NCBI RefSeq assembly: GCF_900156435.1
Contig: NZ_FTPQ01000001.1
Location: 868,001 to 932,000, forward strand
Direction: 5' to 3'
Length of the DNA stretch: 64,000 bases
From: Microbacterium sp. RU1D
Lineage (GTDB): Bacteria > Actinomycetota > Actinomycetes > Actinomycetales > Microbacteriaceae
Shown here: positions 28,179 through 41,795 of the stretch, in pieces
How the letters are laid out: every line of letters begins with the position of its first letter
Position numbering within the stretch: the stretch's first letter is position 1
Position numbers and translations under genes: made by a program
The notes under the pieces: generated by a model
The model's input: only the letters and a program-made list of their open reading frames with translations
The model's database searches: none
What the model was told of the DNA's origin: nothing

Positions 28179-29824
28179 GCAATCCGGACGACCGGGCCGA
28201 CCCGTCGGGCCTCACGCGCGGGGAGGAACAGATTGTGCCGGGCGGCGAGGAGACCGGCCGCACGCCGGATGCGGCCGCGCCCGGGACGCCGAGGACGCTC
28301 GTGCGGTCGCCGTACAGCGATGGAGAGTGGCACCGACTGCATCCGTTGACGCCGTTGCTCCGTGGCGGCCTGTCGCTGCTCGTCATCATCGGCCTCATCG
28401 TGGCCAATCTCCGCGAGCGTCTGTTGGAGCTGTTCTTCCCCCTCTTCACCGACCTGCCGCCCGGAGAGCTCCCGCCCGACCCCGTGGATTTCCTGTTCGC
28501 GAACAACCTCATCCTCATCGCGGCGGGTGCGGCCCTGGTGACCCTCCTCGTGCTGCTGGTCCTGTTCCGGTTGTCGTGGCGCTTCCACACCCTGCGCATC
28601 GGTGACGACGATGTCGAGGTGCGCTCCGGCGTCCTCTTCCGCACCCATCGGCGGGCGCCGCTGGACCGTGTGCAGGGGGTCAACCTCACGCGACCGATGG
28701 TCGCTCGACTTCTCGGGCTCGCGAAGCTCGAGGTGGTGGGCGCCGGCCTCGACGCCAACGTCAAGCTCGAATACCTGTCCGCGAAGGATGCCGATGCCAT
28801 CCGCGGCGACATCCTCCGGCTGGCGTCGGGCCGTCGTCTCGCCGAGGCGGGGGCCGGCCCTGCGGCCAGACGCTCCCTCGTGACCGCGGCCGCCGACACC
28901 GTCGCCGACGGGCTGCAGGGCATCGTCGACGGAGAGGACTTCTCCGACACCGAGCTCGAGAGCATCGTGCGCATCCCCCTCGGCCGGCTCGTCGCCTCGC
29001 GCGTGCTGAGCGGGTCGACCCTCGTGCTGATCGCCTTCGTGGTCGGGATCGTCGTCGCGGCGTCGGTGTCGACGCTGTGGCTGCTCTTCACCGTCGTGCC
29101 CATGTTCCTCGCCTTCGGCGCCTACTACGTGCGTTCGATCGCCCGAGGGCTCCGGTACTCGATCGCCCCGACCCCGGACGGGGTGCGGGTGACGTTCGGA
29201 CTCTTCACGACGGTGACCGAGGTGGTTCCGCCGGGGCGGGTTCACGCGATCGAGGTGCGCCAGCCCCTGCTGTGGCGGCCGTTCGGCTGGTGGTCGGTCA
29301 CGGTCAACCGGCTGTCGGGACGCTCCTCCACCGACTCCACCGCCGACCAGCTCGCGGCGGTCCTGCCCATCGGTACGCGTACCGACGTCGAGCGGGTTCT
29401 GCGGATCCTGGCCCCCGGGCTTTCGGGCGACGAATGGACACTCGTGTTCCGTGACGGCATCCTGGGTCCGGTGGATGACGACCCCTACGTGACGACCCCG
29501 CGACGCGCGCGGTGGCTCCGGCCGCTGTCGTGGCGCCGCAACGGCGTCCTCCTCACCGCCGACGCACTGCTGCTGCGCCGGGGCTGGGTCTGGCGCTCGC
29601 TGACGATCCTGCCGCTCGCCCGGCTGCAGTCGATCGGTCTGCATCAGGGGCCGATCGCCCGTGCCGTGCGCACGGCGACGCTCTCGGGCCATGTGATCAC
29701 GGGCTCGGTGCAGACCACTCTCGGCGCGATCGACCGCGACGAAGCGCTGCGCCTGTTCGAGGCCACCGCGCGCGGCGGTGTGGCGGCGGCCGCGGGCGAC
29801 CGCACGCACCGGTGGGCCGGATGA
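28175..29824 (+). CDS. PH (bPH2/YdbT-type) domain membrane protein
   Basis: The protein has 549 residues. After a disordered N-terminus it has pairs of membrane helices, each followed by a bPH2 repeat: FHTLRIGDDDVEVRSGVLFR then RAPLDRVQGVNLTRP; a second repeat around YSIAPTPDGVRVTFGLF then PPGRVHAIEVRQPLLWRPFG; and a third, helix-less one around NGVLLTADALLLRRGW then PLARLQSIGLHQGP. This is the YdbT layout. It probably forms a membrane complex with the preceding YdbS-type protein. The start GTG lies in a GTGA overlap. The substrate or ligand is unknown. Confidence 0.87.
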   Translation: MSNPDDRADPSGLTRGEEQIVPGGEETGRTPDAAAPGTPRTLVRSPYSDGEWHRLHPLTPLLRGGLSLLVIIGLIVANLRERLLELFFPLFTDLPPGELPPDPVDFLFANNLILIAAGAALVTLLVLLVLFRLSWRFHTLRIGDDDVEVRSGVLFRTHRRAPLDRVQGVNLTRPMVARLLGLAKLEVVGAGLDANVKLEYLSAKDADAIRGDILRLASGRRLAEAGAGPAARRSLVTAAADTVADGLQGIVDGEDFSDTELESIVRIPLGRLVASRVLSGSTLVLIAFVVGIVVAASVSTLWLLFTVVPMFLAFGAYYVRSIARGLRYSIAPTPDGVRVTFGLFTTVTEVVPPGRVHAIEVRQPLLWRPFGWWSVTVNRLSGRSSTDSTADQLAAVLPIGTRTDVERVLRILAPGLSGDEWTLVFRDGILGPVDDDPYVTTPRRARWLRPLSWRRNGVLLTADALLLRRGWVWRSLTILPLARLQSIGLHQGPIARAVRTATLSGHVITGSVQTTLGAIDRDEALRLFEATARGGVAAAAGDRTHRWAG

Positions 29825-30543
29825 GCGGCGGGCGCGACGGACGCCTCGGCGTCGGGGTCATCGGGGCGGGACGGGTCGGCCCCGTCATCGCCGCGGCCCT
29901 CGCCGGGGCGGGGCACGCATTGACCGGGATCACGTCGGGCTCCGACGACGACCGGGTGGAGGCGATCCTCCCCGGGGTGCCGCAGCTCACGGCCGACGAG
30001 GTCGCCCGCCGGAGCGAACTCGTGGTGATCGCGGTTCCGCACGACCAACTGCCCGGCCTGGTCGCGGGCCTCGCCGAGCTCGGCGCATGGCAGCCCGGGC
30101 AGCTCGTGCTGCACACCGACGCCGCATACGGCGCGCGCGTGCTCGACCCCGCGGCGCAGCGGGGAGCCATCCCTCTCGCCATCCACCCGGCGATCGTCTT
30201 CACCGGCGCATCCTCGATCGACCTCCGACAGCTCGCGCAGGCGTACGCCGCGGTGACCGCACCCGCCCCCGTACTCCCGATCGCGCAGGCGCTCGCCGTC
30301 GAGCTCGGCTGCGAGCCCGTGGTCGTCGCCGAGGACGACCGGCCCACGTACGCCGAGGCGATCGCGACGGCGACGGAGTTCTCCCGCTCGATCGTGCGCC
30401 AGTCGTCCGAGCTGCTGAGCCGTGTGGGTGTCGACAATCCCGGCGGGTACCTCTCGGCCCTCGTTCGCTCGAGCGTCGACCAGGCCCTGGTCGAGGGGAG
30501 CGGGGCGGGGCGCCTCGACGGCGACGCTACGATCGACGGATGA
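29821..30543 (+). CDS. Rossmann-like protein with DUF2520 domain
   Basis: The protein has 240 residues. The N-terminal Rossmann fold has GVIGAGRVGPVIAAAL (residues 12-27) and VVIAVPHDQL. The C-terminal half carries the DUF2520 pattern AIHPAIVFTG followed by a helical segment with TATEFSRSIVRQSSELL. It resembles F420- or NADP-dependent reductases of the ketopantoate reductase type. In actinobacteria this gene almost always precedes panC, so a role near pantothenate synthesis (perhaps ketopantoate reduction) is a reasonable guess but is not shown by sequence. ATGA overlaps are present at both ends. Confidence 0.85.
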   Translation: MSGGRDGRLGVGVIGAGRVGPVIAAALAGAGHALTGITSGSDDDRVEAILPGVPQLTADEVARRSELVVIAVPHDQLPGLVAGLAELGAWQPGQLVLHTDAAYGARVLDPAAQRGAIPLAIHPAIVFTGASSIDLRQLAQAYAAVTAPAPVLPIAQALAVELGCEPVVVAEDDRPTYAEAIATATEFSRSIVRQSSELLSRVGVDNPGGYLSALVRSSVDQALVEGSGAGRLDGDATIDG

Positions 30544-31394
30544 TCGCCACCCTCGAGGATCTGCGCGCCCGACTCGACGAGATCCGAGGGACGGACGGCA
30601 CGGCGGGTGGCCCGCGCGTCGCGCTCGTGTCGACGCTGGGCGCCCTGCACGAGGGGCACGTCGACCTGATCAGACGGGCCGGGGAGCGCGCCGACATCGT
30701 CGTGGTGTCGACGTTCGTCAACCCGCTGCGCTTCCGCACGGCCGACGACACCGCGGCGTACCCGCGTTCCCCCGACGCCGACGCCCGCGTGCTCGGCGAT
30801 CTCGCCGTCGACGTGGTGTTCGCGCCGACCGCGGCCGAATTTCTTCCGGCCGGCACCGCCACCACGCGGGTATCGGCGGGCGACATCGGCCTCCGCTACG
30901 AGGGGCGGGTGCGCCCCTACTACTTCGACGGCGTGCTGACCGTCGAGGCGAAGCTCTTCAACCTCGTGGCCCCGGACGTCGCCGTCTACGGCGAGCGCGA
31001 CCTGCAGCGCATCTTCCTCGTGCGGCGGATGGTGCGCGACCTCGACTTCTCCGTCGAGATCGACACGGTGCCCACCGTGCGCACGGACGACGGGCTGCCG
31101 GTGTCGAGCCGCATCGCCCTGCTGGACGACGCCGACCGCCGCGCGGTCGCCAAGCTCCCGCGCGCGCTCGAGGCCGCGGCATCCAACGCGGACATGGGCG
31201 TGGACGCATGCATCGCGGCCGCCCAGTCCGCTCTCATGGGGGAGCAGCGCATCTCGCTGGAGTACCTGAGCGTGGTCGACCCGGCGACGTTCCTGCCCGT
31301 GGACGAGGGTCATCGCGGGCGCGCCTTCGCGCTGATCGCGGCGACCGTCGGCGGCCATCGCTTCATCGACAACGCCGAGATCTCGCTGCGCTGA
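30540..31394 (+). CDS. panC: Pantoate-beta-alanine ligase, divergent
   Basis: The protein has 284 residues. The HIGH-type nucleotidyl site is kept (STLGALHEGH, residues 31-40, His37 and His40), as are Asn61 in FVNPLRF and SSR at 189-191. Several residues fixed in typical PanC have changed: PTM to STL at 31-33; NPLQF to NPLRF (Arg64); GEKDxQQ to GERDLQR (Arg153, Arg157); SSRN to SSRI (Ile192). In Mycobacterium tuberculosis PanC the two Gln and the Lys bind pantoate and ATP. It should adenylate pantoate and join beta-alanine, but the substrate pocket is altered. An ATGA overlap joins it to the DUF2520 gene. Confidence 0.82.
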   Translation: MIATLEDLRARLDEIRGTDGTAGGPRVALVSTLGALHEGHVDLIRRAGERADIVVVSTFVNPLRFRTADDTAAYPRSPDADARVLGDLAVDVVFAPTAAEFLPAGTATTRVSAGDIGLRYEGRVRPYYFDGVLTVEAKLFNLVAPDVAVYGERDLQRIFLVRRMVRDLDFSVEIDTVPTVRTDDGLPVSSRIALLDDADRRAVAKLPRALEAAASNADMGVDACIAAAQSALMGEQRISLEYLSVVDPATFLPVDEGHRGRAFALIAATVGGHRFIDNAEISLR

Positions 31395-31524
31395 CGATCC
31401 GGCGGCCCGGCCTGGACACGGGCGTGCGGCGCGCCGCGACTCTGGCCGTCCGTCGAGCAGGGGTGTGCCCCGAGCCGCCCGGGTCGGGCGAATACACTGG
31501 GGAAGACCCCGAGGAGCTTCCACG

Positions 31525-33045
<1,521 letters not shown>

Positions 33046-34264
33046 GGCGCTCGAAGACCCACTCCGGCAGTCGGCCGGCGTCGAGCAGGCTCAGCATGAT
33101 CGCGCTGAGGCCGTGCGCCGGGTCGATGCGGAGGGCCTCCTCGGCGTAGGTTCCCGCGTGCGACGAGCGCCCCTGCGCCCATGCCAGCCACGTGCAGGCC
33201 GACAGGGCCCCGGGGCGCCGTTCGACGGGAACGGTCGCGGCGACCTGCCGGCACACCTGCAGCGCTGCCCGCAGACGCTCGGGCTCGGGCCGCGCGCCCT
33301 CCCCCCACATGGGACGTGCGAGGTCTTCGGGGAAGGGGGTGCCCGCGCTGAACGCGGTCTGCGCGCGGAGTACCGCATCGCCGGCGGCGACGTCGGCGGC
33401 CCACTGCATGAGGGCGACATCGCGCAGCGACGGCCGCTCGAGGCAGAACGCGAGGGCCGCGATCACCGGAGGGCGCGTCCGCCCGGTCGTGGTGACCGCC
33501 CTCTCGAACAGCGCCGGCGGGTCGGCCAGCAGCGCCAGGACCTCGTCGGCTCGCGCTCGGCGTGCGAGGGGGAGGCGACGACGCTCTCTCGGACGATCGA
33601 GGACGTCGTCGACGTCGGCGAGCAGCTGCGCGACGGATGCCGACGCGTCGGTGTCGACCTCGGGCAGTGCCGCGGCGGAGAACTGGTCGGTGCGGCGGAG
33701 CCGATCGGGCGGCGTCGTCGCCGCGTCGGCGATTTCGGAGAGCGCACCCGGCGAGACCTCGGTGGGGTCGAGATAGCAGGCCCAGGCGTCGGGGCCGACG
33801 ACGAGGGCATCGAGCACGCGCAGGCCGCAGATGCCGGCGCGGGAGACGACCTCGTCGATCAGTCGACGTTCCGGAAGTTCGGCGTCTGACGACACGGACT
33901 CGTCGGTGTACACGACGGGCACGATCGCGTCGGTGGAGGCGACCTTGCACGCCATGCCGATGACGGTCGACGCGATACTCTCGGCCTCCGCCGGCCCACC
34001 GCGGGGGAGATCGACGCGCATCGCCCCCAGCGATCGCCCGTCCGCGAACGGGACGACGACGAGGCTGCGACGCGGGGTGCACTCCAGGAGGTGCGGGACG
34101 AGGGCGAGGAACGAGGCGGACGAGGCGGTTCGGACGACGGTTGGGGTCATGTGCACGAGGGTGCCGCGTCGCGGCATCCGCGCGCGGGCATCGAAACCTC
34201 GATCGTGGAGAAGCCGGCGGACGAGGCGCCTGGGGAGGAGCGATGCGCGGGTATCCTGGACGGT

Positions 34265-34462
34265 ATGGACAACACCTGGGTCGCGATGTTGTGGGCCATC
34301 CTGCCCACGATCGTCGTCTCGGTGGTGTTCTTCTTCATCCTCCGCAACGTGATCCGCATGGACCGCACCGAGCGCAAGGTCTACTCGCGCATCGAGGCCG
34401 AGGAGCGTGCGAAGCGCGGGCTCCCGCCGGTCGCGCCCGCCGGCGACGGTTCCGCGAACTGA
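34265..34462 (+). CDS. Small single-helix membrane protein
   Basis: The protein has 65 residues: MDNTWVAMLWAILPTIVVSVVFFFILRNVIRMD, with one membrane helix (about residues 7-27), followed by a basic helical tail (RTERKVYSRIEAEERAKRG) and a Pro/Ala end. It is conserved in character with small hypothetical proteins of this family of bacteria. It lies 114 bases after the DUF4192 start on the opposite strand and 61 bases before cls. Function is unknown. Confidence 0.75.
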   Translation: MDNTWVAMLWAILPTIVVSVVFFFILRNVIRMDRTERKVYSRIEAEERAKRGLPPVAPAGDGSAN

Positions 34463-34523
34463 CGTTCCGGCGTCCGTCGGACGCCGTCGCTACGCTGGGT
34501 GGACAACCCGCCCAGGAGGACCC

Positions 34524-35990
34524 GTGATCAACGCCACGTTCGACGCGAGCTGGCTCGTCATCGCGCTGTTCGTCGTCGATCTCGTGGTGCGCGTCGCCGC
34601 GATCATCATCGTGCCCCGCAACCGCCGGCCCACAGCGGCCATGGCGTGGCTCCTCGCGATCTACTTCATCCCCTTCGTCGGGGTGTTCCTTTTCCTGCTG
34701 ATCGGCAATCCCCGCCTTCCGCGCAAACGCCGCCGCAAGCAGACCGCGATCAACGAGTACATCCACGACACGAGCGCGTCGCTCGAGTTCGGCACCCTGC
34801 GCCCCAACGCCCCCGACTGGTTCCGGGCCCTCGTCCGGCTGAACCGCAACCTCGGGGCCATGCCGATCGCCGGCGACAACGCCGCGACGCTGATCGCCGA
34901 CTACCAGCAGAGCCTGGATGCCATGGCGGAGGCCATCCGTCGCGCCACGCGGTACGTGCACGTCGAGTTCTACATCCTGCAGACCGACGACTCGACCGAC
35001 AACTTCTTCCGGGCGCTCGAAGAAGCGGCCGAGCGCGGAGTGGTCGTGCGCGTCCTGCTGGATCACTGGGCGAACCGCGGCAAGCCGTTCTACAAGCAGA
35101 CCCTCCGCCGCCTCGACGCGATGGGGGCGCACTGGCACCTCATGCTTCCCGTGCAGCCGCTGCGCGGGCGCTACCAGCGTCCCGACCTGCGCAACCACCG
35201 CAAGCTCCTCGTCATCGACGGCGACGTCGCCTACATGGGGTCGCAGAACGTCACCGACTCGTCGTACAACCTGCGCAAGAACATCCGCCGCGGACTGCAC
35301 TGGGTCGACCTCATGGTGCGCTTCGAGGGCCCTGTGGTGGCCAGTATCAACGCGGTCTTCCTCTCCGACTGGTACAGCGAGACCGACGAGACCCTCCGCC
35401 ACGAGATCGACCTGTTCAGCGTGACCTCGGGCCCCGGCGACCTGGATTGCCAGATCGTTCCGTCGGGTCCGGGCTTCGACTTCCAGAACAACCTCAAGCT
35501 GTTCCTCGGGCTGCTGTTCGCCGCGCGGGAGCGCATCATCATCGTGAGCCCCTACTTCGTCCCCGACGAGGCTCTCCTTCTGGCGATCACGACGGCGTGC
35601 CAGCGCGGCGTGCACGTCGAGCTCTTCGTGTCCGAAGAGGGCGACCAGGCCATGGTCTACCACGCCCAGCGCAGCTACTACGAGGCACTCCTCCGCGCAG
35701 GCGTCGTCATCTGGATGTACCGCAAGCCGTACATCCTGCACAGCAAGAGCGTCACGATCGACGACGAGGTGGCCGTGATCGGCTCGAGCAACATGGACAT
35801 GCGCTCGTTCGGTCTCAACCTCGAGGTGTCGATGCTGGTGCGCGGCGAGGAGTTCGTGCGCGACATGCGCGCCGTCGAGCACACCTACCGTCGCCTCAGT
35901 CGTCAGCTCACCATCGAGGAGTGGAAGCGGCAACCCCTGCGCTCCACGATCCTCGACAACCTCGCGCGCCTGACCTCGGCCCTGCAGTGA
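34524..35990 (+). CDS. cls: Cardiolipin synthase (phospholipase D family)
   Basis: The protein has 488 residues. Two N-terminal membrane helices (about residues 8-28 and 38-60) precede two phospholipase D domains, each with an HKD motif: HRKLLVIDGDVAYMGSQN and HSKSVTIDDEVAVIGSSN. It joins two phosphatidylglycerol molecules into cardiolipin, or uses CDP-diacylglycerol. The GTG at 34524 has AGGAGGA 6 bases upstream. Confidence 0.94.
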   Translation: MINATFDASWLVIALFVVDLVVRVAAIIIVPRNRRPTAAMAWLLAIYFIPFVGVFLFLLIGNPRLPRKRRRKQTAINEYIHDTSASLEFGTLRPNAPDWFRALVRLNRNLGAMPIAGDNAATLIADYQQSLDAMAEAIRRATRYVHVEFYILQTDDSTDNFFRALEEAAERGVVVRVLLDHWANRGKPFYKQTLRRLDAMGAHWHLMLPVQPLRGRYQRPDLRNHRKLLVIDGDVAYMGSQNVTDSSYNLRKNIRRGLHWVDLMVRFEGPVVASINAVFLSDWYSETDETLRHEIDLFSVTSGPGDLDCQIVPSGPGFDFQNNLKLFLGLLFAARERIIIVSPYFVPDEALLLAITTACQRGVHVELFVSEEGDQAMVYHAQRSYYEALLRAGVVIWMYRKPYILHSKSVTIDDEVAVIGSSNMDMRSFGLNLEVSMLVRGEEFVRDMRAVEHTYRRLSRQLTIEEWKRQPLRSTILDNLARLTSALQ

Positions 35991-36075
35991 CGCCGGAAGG
36001 CGACGCGCCCCGCGTTCGCCGCCGGCATCCAGGAATCTCCGTCATCATGGGCGGAACTCGCCCCCGGAGGTTCCC

Positions 36076-36820
<745 letters not shown>

Positions 36821-36838
36821 GCGGTCGCCCGCCGGGCC

Positions 36839-37072
36839 TCACGGCGTGACGACCAACAGCTCCCCGACCTCGCACTCCAGTACGCGGCAGATGGCCGACA
36901 GGGTGGAGTAGCGGATCGCGCGCGCACGGTCGTTCTTCAGGACCGAGAGGTTGACGACCGAGACGCCGACCAGCTCGCTGAGCCGCGTGAGGGTCATCCC
37001 GCGGGCCTCCAGCAGTTCGTCGAGACGGCAGTGGATGCCGCTGGGCCCCTCGTCCGCGACGGCCGGGGTCAT
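36839..37072 (-). CDS. Small XRE-family (Cro/CI, YozG-like) regulator
   Basis: The protein has 77 residues, almost all helix-turn-helix: CRLDELLEARGMTLTRLSELVGVSVVNLSVLKNDRARAIRYSTLSAICRVLECEVGELL. This is the YozG/HTH_26 type, which is usually paired with a DUF2975 membrane protein. It overlaps the upstream DUF2975 gene by 4 bases (ATGA). It probably binds the TTATCG sites upstream of the pair and controls its own operon. Confidence 0.88.
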   Translation of the reverse strand: MTPAVADEGPSGIHCRLDELLEARGMTLTRLSELVGVSVVNLSVLKNDRARAIRYSTLSAICRVLECEVGELLVVTP

Positions 37073-37695
37073 ACCAGGCCCTCCGTGTCGCGCTGCAGGC
37101 GGTCGCCGACGGCGAACACGGTGCTCGACAGCCCCGCGACGAACCCGATCACGATGAGGATCGGAAGGTCGATCTGCTGGGTCAGCCCCCGCTCGTACGT
37201 GCGATCCGACAGCCAGGCGAGGGCGCCGTTCGCGACCATGTTGTGGAAGAAGGGCACCGCGAAGGCGGCGGCGAGCGACACGATGCCGACGGCGACGACG
37301 AGGCGGGTGTGCCGGCGGCTGAAGATCTCCCCCCGCAAAATGCCGATGCACAGCACCACGAGCAGGACCACCACGGTCACGACCGCCGCGGCGAAGATCC
37401 CCTCGGACAGGAACAGCGCCCACAGCGAGGCGAGGGGGAGCGATGGGACGGTCACGACCGCCCCGGTCAGCTCGACGGGCACCGCCGCGCCCTCGGGGCC
37501 GATCGGCGCCTGAGCGACGGTGTCGAGGAAATCGACGGAGACGCGCACGTCGCGGTTGCCGACGGCGGCCACGATGGCACCCACGGAGCGGATCACCGCC
37601 CAGGCCGCGATCGCGACGCCCGCGACGATGGAGAGCAGGAAGCTGCCGGTGTCACCGCGGGAGAGGGTGCGCGAGGTGGATCGGGGGGAGGCCAT
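37069..37695 (-). CDS. DUF2975 membrane protein
   Basis: The protein has 208 residues with four hydrophobic segments: one near residues 18-40, one in GIFAAAVVTVVVLLVVLCIG, one in VVAVGIVSLAAAFAVPFF, and one in LPILIVIGFVAGLSSTVF. The motif RGEIFSRRHTRLV between helices 2 and 3 is typical of DUF2975. The family is nearly always encoded with a small XRE regulator, as here, and may sense a membrane or redox signal; the function is unknown. The ATG at 37695 has AAGGAG 7 bases upstream. Confidence 0.88.
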   Translation of the reverse strand: MASPRSTSRTLSRGDTGSFLLSIVAGVAIAAWAVIRSVGAIVAAVGNRDVRVSVDFLDTVAQAPIGPEGAAVPVELTGAVVTVPSLPLASLWALFLSEGIFAAAVVTVVVLLVVLCIGILRGEIFSRRHTRLVVAVGIVSLAAAFAVPFFHNMVANGALAWLSDRTYERGLTQQIDLPILIVIGFVAGLSSTVFAVGDRLQRDTEGLV

Positions 37696-37704
37696 GATCG
37701 CTCC

Positions 37705-37755
37705 TTATCGAAGATCGTTGTTATCGGTTGTCGATAAGTTATCGATGATCGATGG
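37705..37755. promoter_or_regulatory. AT-rich promoter/operator region of the DUF2975-XRE operon
   Basis: TTATCG occurs at 37705-37710 and 37721-37726. The second forms a perfect 6-bp inverted repeat with CGATAA at 37732-37737 (5-base spacer). TTATCGATGATCGATG follows at 37739. This clustering of ATCGAT-type half sites in an otherwise GC-rich region suggests an autoregulatory operator. Confidence 0.5.
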
Positions 37756-37781
37756 GTTTCGCAACGCCGGGTGTCGCGGCG

Positions 37782-37798
37782 GTATGCCCACGGCGAAC
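37782..37798 (+). promoter_or_regulatory. ClgR-like activator box upstream of clpC
   Basis: GTATGCCCACGGCGAAC matches the actinobacterial ClgR operator pattern GTTCGCYNANRGCGAAC at 15 of 17 positions. It lies about 100 bases before the clpC start. TACTCT at 37826-37831 could be the -10. ClgR activates clp genes in Corynebacterium and Streptomyces; no clgR gene is in the window. Confidence 0.5.
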
Positions 37799-37884
37799 AC
37801 GGGTCTCTGGCATCCGGGCGCTGGTTACTCTCGATGTACGGCGCGCGGAGGCGTGCCTGTCAGCCCATTTCTGGAGGGACTGAG

Positions 37885-40410
<2,526 letters not shown>

Positions 40411-40422
40411 CGACATAGCCGA

Positions 40423-40458
40423 AGAAGGGCCCGGATGCCATGGCATCCGGGCCCTTCT
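40423..40458. terminator. Terminator after clpC
   Basis: A perfect 18-bp inverted repeat (left arm AGAAGGGCCCGGATGCCA) has no spacer between its arms. It lies 12 bases after the clpC stop and 24 bases before the next start. Confidence 0.85.
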
Positions 40459-40482
40459 CGTGTTGCGGCGTACGCTGGTTCG

Positions 40483-40992
40483 ATGACCTCATCCGCGCCG
40501 TTCGTCGTCCGCCCCGCCGGAACCGCCGACGTCCGACGCATCCACGAGCTCCTCGAGCCGTACGTGCAGAAGCGCATCCTCCTCGGCAAAGACCTCGTCG
40601 TGCTGTACGGGTCGGTGCAGCAGTTCGTCGTGGCGGAGGCCGACGGCGTGGTCATCGGGTGCGGTGCGCTGCACGTGATGTGGGACGATCTGGCCGAGAT
40701 CCGCACGCTCATCGTGCACGACGACTGGCTCCACCACGGCGTCGGGCGGGCGATCGTCGAGAACCTCGAACAGCGCGCACGCGACCTCGGCGTCGCCCGG
40801 CTGTTCTGCCTGACCTTCGAGGTCGACTTCTTCACGCGGCGCGGGTTCGCCCCGATCGGCGAGCAGGTCGTGGACCCCGACGTCTACTCGCAGCTCGTGC
40901 GCAGCCCCGACGAGGGTGTCGCCGAATTCCTCGATCTCGCGCACGTGAAGCCCAACACCCTGGGCAACACCCGGATGCTCAAGCAGCTCTGA
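40483..40992 (+). CDS. GNAT amino-acid N-acetyltransferase, short ArgA type
   Basis: The protein has 169 residues and is a single GNAT domain: VRPAGTADVRRIHELLEPYVQKRILLGK at the start, LAEIRTLIVHDDWLHHGVGRAIVENL with the acetyl-CoA loop (HHGVGRAI), and VARLFCLTFEVDFFTRRGFAPIG. The pattern RTLIV-x-GVGRAIVENLE and FFxRRGF is that of the short N-acetylglutamate synthase of actinobacteria (Rv2747 type), which makes N-acetylglutamate for arginine synthesis. The missing kinase-like domain of E. coli ArgA is normal for this type. Confidence 0.85.
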   Translation: MTSSAPFVVRPAGTADVRRIHELLEPYVQKRILLGKDLVVLYGSVQQFVVAEADGVVIGCGALHVMWDDLAEIRTLIVHDDWLHHGVGRAIVENLEQRARDLGVARLFCLTFEVDFFTRRGFAPIGEQVVDPDVYSQLVRSPDEGVAEFLDLAHVKPNTLGNTRMLKQL

Positions 40993-41104
40993 CCCGCCCT
41001 CCTCCGCGCCGATCAAGGGCGCGCGGCTCACGGGAGCCTGTGAGCGTGCCCGTTCCGCGCGCGCCGTGGAATGCGGCCTTCGTCGTGGCACCTACCCTGG
41101 AACC

Positions 41105-41767
41105 ATGACCGATGCCCCCCGTAGGCGGAGGCAGTCCCCGGCGGTCTACCGTCGACGTCGTCTCGCGGCGGGGCTCCTGGCCCTGGTCGTGATCGGCCTC
41201 GTCGTGTGGCTCGTCGCGGCTCCGCCGTGGCGCTCCGCCCCGACAGCCCTCGACGCCCCCGCCCCCGCCGAGAGCTCTCCCGCCGCCACCCCCACCTCGG
41301 CCGCCCCCGTGGACTCCTCGACGCCCTCGGCGACGCCGAGCGCCAGTGTCCCCTCGGGGCCCGTCGAGTGCAGTGCGGCCGACATCACCGTCGAGGCTCT
41401 GTCCGACAAGGGAACGTACGGTCAGGGCGAGAACCCGCAGCTGTCGATTCGTCTCACCAACACGTCGGCGAACCCGTGCTTCATGAACGTCGGCACCAGC
41501 GCCCAGTCGTTCACCGTCACGAGCGGATCCGACGTGTGGTGGCGCTCGACCGACTGCCAGACCGAGCCGAGCGACATGGAGGTGACGCTCGCCGCCGGTC
41601 AGGTGGTCACCAGCTCCGCTCCGCTCACGTGGGACCGCACGCGCTCCTCGGTCGGGTCGTGCGAGAGCGAGCGACCCTATGCCCCGGGCAATGGCGCGAC
41701 GTACCACCTGAGCGTGTCGATCGGCGGCATCCCCTCCGCCGGGACGGCGTCGTTCGTCCTGCAGTGA
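41105..41767 (+). CDS. Membrane-anchored extracytoplasmic protein of unknown function
   Basis: The protein has 220 residues: a basic N-terminus (RRRRQSPAVYRRRRL), one membrane helix (about residues 19-39), a Pro/Ser/Thr/Ala linker (about 45-90), then a beta-rich domain with three or four Cys (VECSAADITVEAL, NPCFMNVG, STDCQTEPS, SVGSCESERPYAPG). The phrase LSIRLTNTSANPCFMNVGTSAQSFTVTSG resembles immunoglobulin-like domains of DUF4232-like exported proteins. No enzyme motif is visible. It is followed by two strong hairpins. Confidence 0.7.
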   Translation: MTDAPRRRRQSPAVYRRRRLAAGLLALVVIGLVVWLVAAPPWRSAPTALDAPAPAESSPAATPTSAAPVDSSTPSATPSASVPSGPVECSAADITVEALSDKGTYGQGENPQLSIRLTNTSANPCFMNVGTSAQSFTVTSGSDVWWRSTDCQTEPSDMEVTLAAGQVVTSSAPLTWDRTRSSVGSCESERPYAPGNGATYHLSVSIGGIPSAGTASFVLQ

Positions 41768-41795
41768 CGCCCGGCCTCGGTATCCGTTCGGGGTG

